Shown here piece by piece: positions 58,427 to 64,000 of a DNA stretch of 64,000 bases. Both the position numbers and the translations under genes were made by a program. The notes under the pieces are model-generated. The model did no database searches. It was given only the letters and a program-made list of their open reading frames with translations, and had not been told where the DNA came from. Positions within the stretch are counted from its first letter, which is position 1, and each line of letters begins with the position of its first letter. Origin of the DNA: Simmondsia chinensis (taxonomy: Eukaryota; Streptophyta; Magnoliopsida; Caryophyllales; Simmondsiaceae); contig JAGTTD010000008.1 in assembly GCA_018398585.1 (NCBI GenBank), forward strand, positions 28,573,208 through 28,637,207. The letters run 5' to 3'.

Positions 58427-59039
58427 GATCACAACAAAGCTTACAGGCCATATGATTATTGAGTTTGTAACCTTTAATTATTAATATTGATATTTATAAA
58501 TTAATTCTTTGTACTTGTAGCCTTAGGATTAATTAATCAAGCAATAGTATTAACCGAACTGTTAATTAAAGCCTATCTTCCCTATGCTTTAGTTAGATAG
58601 GGTCAATACGTAATAATTGACAATACGTTAGGTAGAGCCTATTTTCCTTATGCTTTAGTTAAATAGGGTCAATATGCAATACTAACAACATTATCTTGGT
58701 AGGTTGAAGCTTGTAGCCTAAACCACTACCCCTGTGTCAATCAATAATCCCAATTTAAGAGTTAACGCAAAAATAATTGGCTAATGATGGATTTGAAACC
58801 CTAGGTTCCAATTTAATACATTTTTCCTATTAGAAGTAGATTACTTTAGTTTAATTATCATTTTCTAGATTAATTAACACAAAGATATCACTTTTCCTTA
58901 AATCAATTTAGGTCATAGATTAAATTCACGCACTCTTAGTTCCTGTGGTTCGACACCCTCTCGCCCTACACTTCAATTTAGGTGTGTTCAATAGATAGGG
59001 TTTTATATTAAATTTTGATAGACATAGAAAAGCACATTA
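57532..59039 (+). repeat. 3' LTR of element E
   Basis: 1508 bp, the partner of 44165-45643; longer partly because of a 50-bp retroposon insertion with its 16-bp duplication. Confidence 0.85.
58400..58449 (-). mobile_element. Short retroposon with poly(A), inserted in the 3' LTR of E
   Basis: A C, 26 T and GATCACAACAAAGCTTACAG plus GCC, flanked by a perfect 16-bp direct repeat ATATGATTATTGAGTT (58384-58399 and 58450-58465). The other LTR has one uninterrupted copy of that site. In minus orientation it is a 23-bp body plus poly(A): a severely 5'-truncated LINE- or SINE-driven insertion. Confidence 0.75.
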
Positions 59040-59493
59040 GCAACTTAATAGGCCTATACGCCTATGAACCCAATTATAGCAGAATAAGCGGTGGTGTGAG
59101 GCCTCTACAATCTGCTACCCCTATGCTAGTCCTCCCTCGAGCACTAACTGTATCTAGCTCTATCTAAGGCCATCTCCTACAGTGGGTTTAGGTTGGTGAG
59201 GTCCTGCCGTAACGACAGCGGTTGTCCCTTCTTTGGCCTGCTTCATCCTCTTCTTCCTAGCGTTGTAATGAGCTGATCGCATTTTCTGACTGGAGTAGTG
59301 GTTGATCTTCTGTTAGCGTGCCTGAACCACTTCAAACACAGCTTCTTCATTTTATAATCTATCTTCTATCTAGGCCACTCCCCGCTATGCGCCTTACCGC
59401 CTCCCTGATGGGCGCCCCTGGGACCAGAAGTCCATATGCCCAAATTGTGTTATAGGCATACCGTAGAGTCATGGCACTAGATCGTGCTTACGG
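59040..59493 (-). pseudogene. RTE-like LINE, C-terminal coding remnant
   Basis: On the minus strand, after frameshifts: CLKWF, RRSTTTPVRKCDQLI, GRRG.SRPKKG, DLTNLN and MALDRARYS. This matches the end of plant RTE-type LINE proteins (LRWFGHVQRRP...APVRRCD...GRGRPK...LDRAEWR). The LINE is 5'-truncated at about 59493, where RT of D resumes. Confidence 0.6.
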
Positions 59494-61620
59494 GTGGAAA
59501 ATTTCATAGAGGTATTTATGGATGATTTTTCGGTCTTTGGTGCCTCATTTGATGATTGTTTAGCTAACTTCTCTATGGTCTTATAAAGATGTACTGACAC
59601 TAATCTTGTTTTGAGTTGAAAGAAATGTCATTTCATGGTACAGGAAGGTATTATGTTAGGGCATATGATTTCAAAAAGCAAATTGAAGTTGATAGAGCAA
59701 AAACTGAAGTGATAGAGTGATTGCCGCCCCCTACTAATGTTAAAAGCATTCGAAGTTGCTTGGGTCATGTAGGTTTCTATAGAAGGTTTATTAAGGACTT
59801 CTCTAAGATCACTAAGTCTCTCTGCAAGTTTATTGATGAAGGATGTCCCTTTTAACTTTGATAGTGACTATATGCATGCTTTTGAAACTTTGAAGGAAAA
59901 ACTAGTATCAGCACCAATAATCGTAGCATCTGATTGGACCTTGCACTTTGAACTTATGTGTGATGCTAGTGACTATGCAATAGGGGCCGTACTAGGGAAA
60001 AGAAGGAACAAAAATTTTCATGTAATTTACTATGCTAGTAAGATTTTAATGGACGCACAGGTTAACTATGCTACCATCGAGAAGGAATTACTAGGACTTT
60101 TTTTTTTGTTTTGCATTTGATAAATTTTGTTCCTACTTGCTAAACTCTAAGGTAATTATTTACACTGATCATTTTGCTCTTAAATACCTCTTTGCAAAAC
60201 AGGATACAAAACCAAGACTGATAAGATAGATTTTATTGCTTCAAGAATTTGATTTAGAAATGCGGGATAAAAAAGGTGCAGAGAACGTTGTGGGGATAAT
60301 TTATCACGCCTTGAACGAGAAGACAAAAGTCCCTCTATCAATGAAAAATTTCCGGATGAAAATCTTATGATGGTAAGTGAAAATTCTAATCATCCATGGT
60401 ACGCTGACATTGTTAACTATTTGTTGCATAGGAACTGCCTAAGGACTTCACATATCAACAAAAGAAGAAGTTCTTCAATGATTTAAAGCACTATTTTTGG
60501 GAAGAACCATTCTTATATAAGCATTGTGCAGACCAAATCATTAGGAGGTGTGTACCTGAAGAAGAAATGGAAGACATTCTGCGTCATTTCCATTCCTTGG
60601 AAACTGGGGGTCATTATGGTGGAGCAAGGATTGCAGCTAAGGTTTTACAATCAGGATTTTATTGCCTTACACTTTTTAAAGACGCTTTCAAATTTGTTAG
60701 TAAATGTGACTGATGTCAAAAAAAAAAGGGAAATATTTCCAGGAGACATGAAATGCCCCTAAATAATATTTTAGTTGTTGAATTATTTGACATTTGGGGG
60801 ATTGATTTTATGGGTCTTTTTCTTTCATCATTTTCTGATAGATTTATTTTGGTTGCTGTAGATTATGTATCAAATTGGGTTGAAGCAGCTGCTTTTCTGA
60901 CCAATGATGCAAGGGTTGTAGTCAACTTTGCAAGGAAAAACATCTTTTCTCGATTTGGAACTCCTAGAGCAATTATAAGTGGTGGCGGGAAACACTTTCA
61001 TGACCATCAACTTAAAGCTTTATTAAGTAAGTATGGAGTCACACACCATGTGGATGCCCCATACCATCCTCAAACAAGCGGTCAAGTGAAAATTTCAAAT
61101 TGAGAATTGAAAACTACTCTTAAAAGGCCATTAGTGCTTCTAGAAAAGATTGATCAAAAAAGTTAGATGACGCACTTTGGGCATATAGAACAGCATTGAA
61201 AACACCAATTGGAATGTCTCCATATCGACTGATTTATGGCAAGGTGTGTCATTTACAAGTAGAATTGGAATATAAAGCATATTGGGCCATAAAAACCTTA
61301 AATTTCAACTTAGTAGCTGTAGGAGAGAAGAGGTTACTGTAAATCAATGAAATGGAAGAATTCAGGAAGCCGATGAAAATGCTCGAATTTATAAGGATTG
61401 AACCAAAAGTTGCCATGATAGGCACATCCTGAATAGGGAATTCGTAGTCGAACAAAAAGTTTTATTTTTTAGCTCATGATTACGAATTTTCCCAGGGAAA
61501 TTGAGCTCCAGATGGTCAGGACACTTTGTTGTAACTCGTGTCTTTCCATATGGCACAGTCGAGATTCAAGATGAGAAGAAGGGTGCATTCAAAGGCTGAA
61601 ACCTTATATTGATGGAGAGC
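59494..61620 (+). pseudogene. RT end, RNase H and integrase (element D)
   Basis: VENFIEVFMDDFSVFG (RT catalytic FMDD intact), CLGHVGFYRRFIKDFSK, RNase H CDASDYAIGAVLG and TIEKELLG, then a frameshift at about 60110. Integrase: GGHYGGARIAAKVLQ, WGIDFMG (first Asp kept), AIISGGGKHF (second Asp is Gly) and HPQTSGQVK (the Glu is Lys), so it could not be catalytic. Later pieces: [31 protein letters not shown] and LSSRWSGHFVV, near the end of the reading frame. Confidence 0.8.
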
Positions 61621-62441
61621 TCGAGCAACAGAAGTCCTCCATTCATCTCAACGAAGTCGAATGATCCGCCTAAAATTTGAGCTAATGACTGTAACTTAAG
61701 CGCTTCTTGTGAGGCAACCCAAGTTTCCTATCTTACTTCTTTTCTTATGTTTTTGTACATTTTGTTCAACAGGTTTTTGAAATAAGTTTGGGGGTTAACC
61801 TAATGTCAACATCCACGATCAAATAAGCAATCCTCAAACCTGGGAAGTATCTTTCACCTACTGCTTCGTTCCTTGTATTTCTTTTAACATTGAGGACAAT
61901 GTTAACTTTAAGTTTATGGGTGGGAGATACATTTTGTCACATTTTTTTTTTTTTAAATTTTGAACAAAAGTTTTTCAAAACATTTTAGTGTCTAGTCATA
62001 TTTTATTTTTTAGAGTCGGTTTTAGTGCCTCCCAGAGTTCGGAGCCTTTGTATGGGGATATAAATAGTGTTGGCCAACAAAACGATTTTCTATTTTCTAT
62101 AGTTTAAATCAGTAGTCTTTAAATTTTTCTTACACATTTTGAACCATAAAATTTTTTTTGAGACCTTAACATTATGCTTTTTAGGAAAATTTTTGACTCT
62201 TTTTGGCTCATTTATTTTAATTAGATTTGAATAACTTGAGAACCAATTGTTTTTGTGTTCTAATTGCAAAACATGATTTATCCTAGGGCACTATCTTGAT
62301 AAAACCGTGGTATTTGAGTTCACTAGTTAGTATGGCTGTTTTACCCTTCTTTCTGATTAAAAGATGCTCAAATTTGAATGGATCGCATTAAGATTATCAT
62401 TTGCATAATAGATTTTAAAGAGTTATGCCCAAGTCTAAAGA

Positions 62442-62529
62442 ATATGTGCTGCCCATCATGAGGGCAGCATCTCTAAGCACCGCTATCCCATATAAACATT
62501 TTAAGATATGTGCTGCCCATCATGAGGGC
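62442..62529. repeat. 24-bp direct repeat at the SINE left edge
   Basis: ATATGTGCTGCCCATCATGA plus GGGC occurs at 62442-62465 and 62506-62529, 64 bp apart. The second copy runs into the first tRNA-like module. Confidence 0.75.
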
Positions 62530-62856
62530 GTCTCAGTGCTGGCGTCTCTTACCCATACAGTCATCGCCCTGGGGTCAAGAGTTCGATTCTCGTTGAAGAT
62601 ATACTCATGAAGTTATAATGAGGGCGTCTCAGTGGTGGCTTCTTTTACCCATGCGGTCATTGCCCAAGGGTTAGGAGTTTGACTCTCGCTGGAGATATAC
62701 TCACACGGTCATATTGAGGGCGTCTCAGTGATGGTTTCTCTTACCCATGCGGTCATCGCCCAGGGGTCGGGAGTTTGATTCTCACTGGAGACATACTCAT
62801 GGGCCGGGTTTGACTAAGGCAAATAAGTCCTTCATAAAAAAAAAAAAAAAAAAAAA
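62524..62856 (+). mobile_element. tRNA-derived SINE with three tandem 96-bp modules and poly(A)
   Basis: Modules start at 62524, 62620 and 62716, each opening GAGGGCGTCTCAGTG. Each has a box-A-like TCTCAGTGGTGGC and, about 50 nt on, a box-B-like GAGTTCGATTCTC (or GAGTTTGATTCTC, GAGTTTGACTCTC), the internal RNA polymerase III promoter pattern of tRNA-derived SINEs. The last module continues into GGCAAATAAGTCCTTCAT and 21 A. The spacing is exactly 96 bp twice. Confidence 0.7.
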
Positions 62857-63204
62857 GAAGAGAAAGTTTTGTGAATAACTTTTAGTCTTGGGCATACATG
62901 AAAAGTCCTGTTATGAGTGGCATGATTTTTGTCATCTATTTGGTTTGAAATTCTTGAGATTAAAAAGAATGGATAAACTTAATTTGCTTAGCCAACTTTT
63001 ATATTTAGTTACATAGGTGATTGATGGGTTTTTCCTTAAAAAGATTATTTTGCCTTTAGAACCTTAAACTTTGAGCCTCGGTCATTCTTTTCTAATAGAA
63101 GTAGTTGCTTTGAATTGTGATTAAATTCTTAAAAAGTATGAGATCCTGCTCTTTCAAGTTTAGCCTTGCTCGAGGATGAGCAAGATTTAGGTTTGGGGGT
63201 ATTT

Positions 63205-64000
63205 TGATAAGTCTAATTTAGTATATAATTATTCATATCATTTAGGTTTATTTTCAAACCATTTTACATCAAATTTTAATCTCTTTTGCACCTTTTTGCT
63301 CCTATCATTATTTCCAAGCAAAAATGCTCATTTTATGCTAATTCTTGCTAGGTTTTATCATCAACATCAAAAAGTGAATGCAAGATGCATCAAACAAAAG
63401 CAAAAAAATGGGCTAAACACATCAATCTACACGGTTGAGTAAGGAAACAACAACAACTTAGACAACTTATTACAACTTGCAAAAATGGGCGGCAAAATGG
63501 ACAAATCAAATGCAAGAACTTCTTATACCCTTCAAGAACATGTTCAAGTTGATGTGAAGATTGATTTTTGGGCGGCAAAGCTGAAAAAAAGTTGAAGAAA
63601 TTAGCAATTTGTTACAAAAAGCAAAATGGGCGGCAAAGGGGTGGCATGAAGAACAAATGAGATCAAAGCTTATGTAATTTTTTATTTTTTAAATTTGCAA
63701 CCTCAAACACTATAAATAGGAGTGTTTGGGAGGTCTTCAGGCATGAATTCATTCAGAAAAAAACTCAAAACAAAGTAGTAGAAAGAGTAGGAAAACCATA
63801 GGAAGAGGGAAGGAGTGAAGGAAGAAAGTTTGGTTTGTAATTTTGCATTTTTAAGTTCTTTTCTATCCTTTTCTTCTTTAAGTTCATAGATTTTGTCTAA
63901 TTTTTGCTTTATATTATGTATACTAAGAACTAATTTTGTCTTTCAAAGGCTACGATGTAGCCTAAGTTGTAATATTCGCTCTTTTCTAATTCAACGTATT
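63205..64000 (+). repeat. 3' LTR of element D, cut by the window end
   Basis: Starts TGATAAGTCTAATTTAGTAT and matches 32582 onward (for example CATTTT.TGCTAA, GCAAAAA.GGGCTAAACAC, ACTATAAATAGGAGTGTTTG) through 64000; about 600 bp of the LTR lies beyond. Confidence 0.85.

Larger units (their letters stand above)
44165..59039 (+). mobile_element. Athila-like Ty3/gypsy retrotransposon E, inside the LINE
   Basis: LTRs at 44165-45643 and 57532-59039 share TGA(C/T)GCGCCTCAGATTTACG. The flanks GCAGC (44160-44164) and GCAAC (59040-59044) are a likely 5-bp duplication with one change. Inside are the PBS, gag, PR-RT-RNase H-IN in one main frame, and a noncoding 3' part. LTRs differ by roughly one base in ten over the first 250 bp by eye, so it is much older than F, which interrupts its integrase. 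Confidence 0.85.
61621..63204. other. 3' noncoding region of element D
   Basis: AACATTGAGGACAATGTTAA near 61890 matches the motif downstream of the E integrase. A hairpin CTTGCTCGAGGATGAGCAAG (63165-63184) and the purine-rich TTTAGGTTTGGGGGT lie right before the 3' LTR. A SINE is inserted in the middle. Confidence 0.65.
32582..64000 (+). mobile_element. Athila-like Ty3/gypsy retrotransposon D, heavily nested, runs off the window
   Basis: The LTRs start at 32582 and 63205 with the same TGATAAGTCTAATTTA. The internal order is PBS, gag (40610), protease (42280), RT (43090-43772 and 59494 on), RNase H and integrase (to about 61620), then a noncoding 3' region and a purine-rich tract. Insertions inside it are copia C (34320-40352), an RTE-like LINE with Athila-like element E inside it (43773-59493), and a SINE (62524-62856). 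Without these it would be about 9-10 kb. All genes are broken. Confidence 0.8.

Noticed and set aside
62529..62790. Functional tRNA genes, because of box-A and box-B-like words
   Set aside because: The modules do not fold as cloverleaves by eye, lack an acceptor stem, repeat three times and end in poly(A). A SINE explains them better.

Overview
This is nuclear DNA from a flowering plant. It has a spliced gene whose GT/AG introns match a plant clathrin heavy chain, it is dense in LTR retrotransposons, and it carries plant-type MITEs, an RTE-like LINE, a tRNA-derived SINE and a plant F-box pseudogene. I cannot resolve the species. Only one gene looks functional: the 3' three quarters of a clathrin heavy chain gene (19 exons, 469-10023, + strand). 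Its introns hold several small inverted-repeat elements.

10-20 kb is decayed intergenic DNA: MITEs, a ~31-bp minisatellite, a hAT-like 'GCTCG-rich' element, an F-box/FBA pseudogene split by a 462-bp hAT-type element with an 8-bp target duplication, a ~59-bp tandem array, and a decayed transposon-type coding region. 20.3-26.2 kb is a minus-strand Ty3/gypsy wreck (gag-PR-RT-RNase H-IN) interrupted by a 738-bp solo-LTR-like insert. 27.7-29.3 kb is a minus-strand Ty1/copia remnant.

29.3-64 kb is a stack of nested retrotransposons, labelled B to F here. B, a plus-strand copia element, is cut inside its RT by D. D is an Athila-like gypsy element; its 5' LTR starts at 32582 and its 3' LTR starts at 63205 and runs off the window. 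D was invaded by C (minus-strand copia, 34320-40352, target duplication ATTTT) and by an RTE-like LINE (43773-44164 plus 59040-59493). The LINE is split by E, a second Athila-like element (44165-59039). E's integrase is split by F, a very young chromodomain gypsy element (50835-55586, target duplication CTATC) whose two 459-bp LTRs differ at about one base.

F is the most interesting object. It keeps a 1229-codon open frame, but RNase H and the front of the integrase are missing through an in-frame deletion, so it probably moved with proteins supplied in trans. The second is a poly(A)-tailed SINE-like unit with three tandem 96-bp tRNA-like modules. I found no bacterial-type system, CRISPR array or rRNA gene, and no clearly new protein system. 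The novelty here lies in transposon structure.
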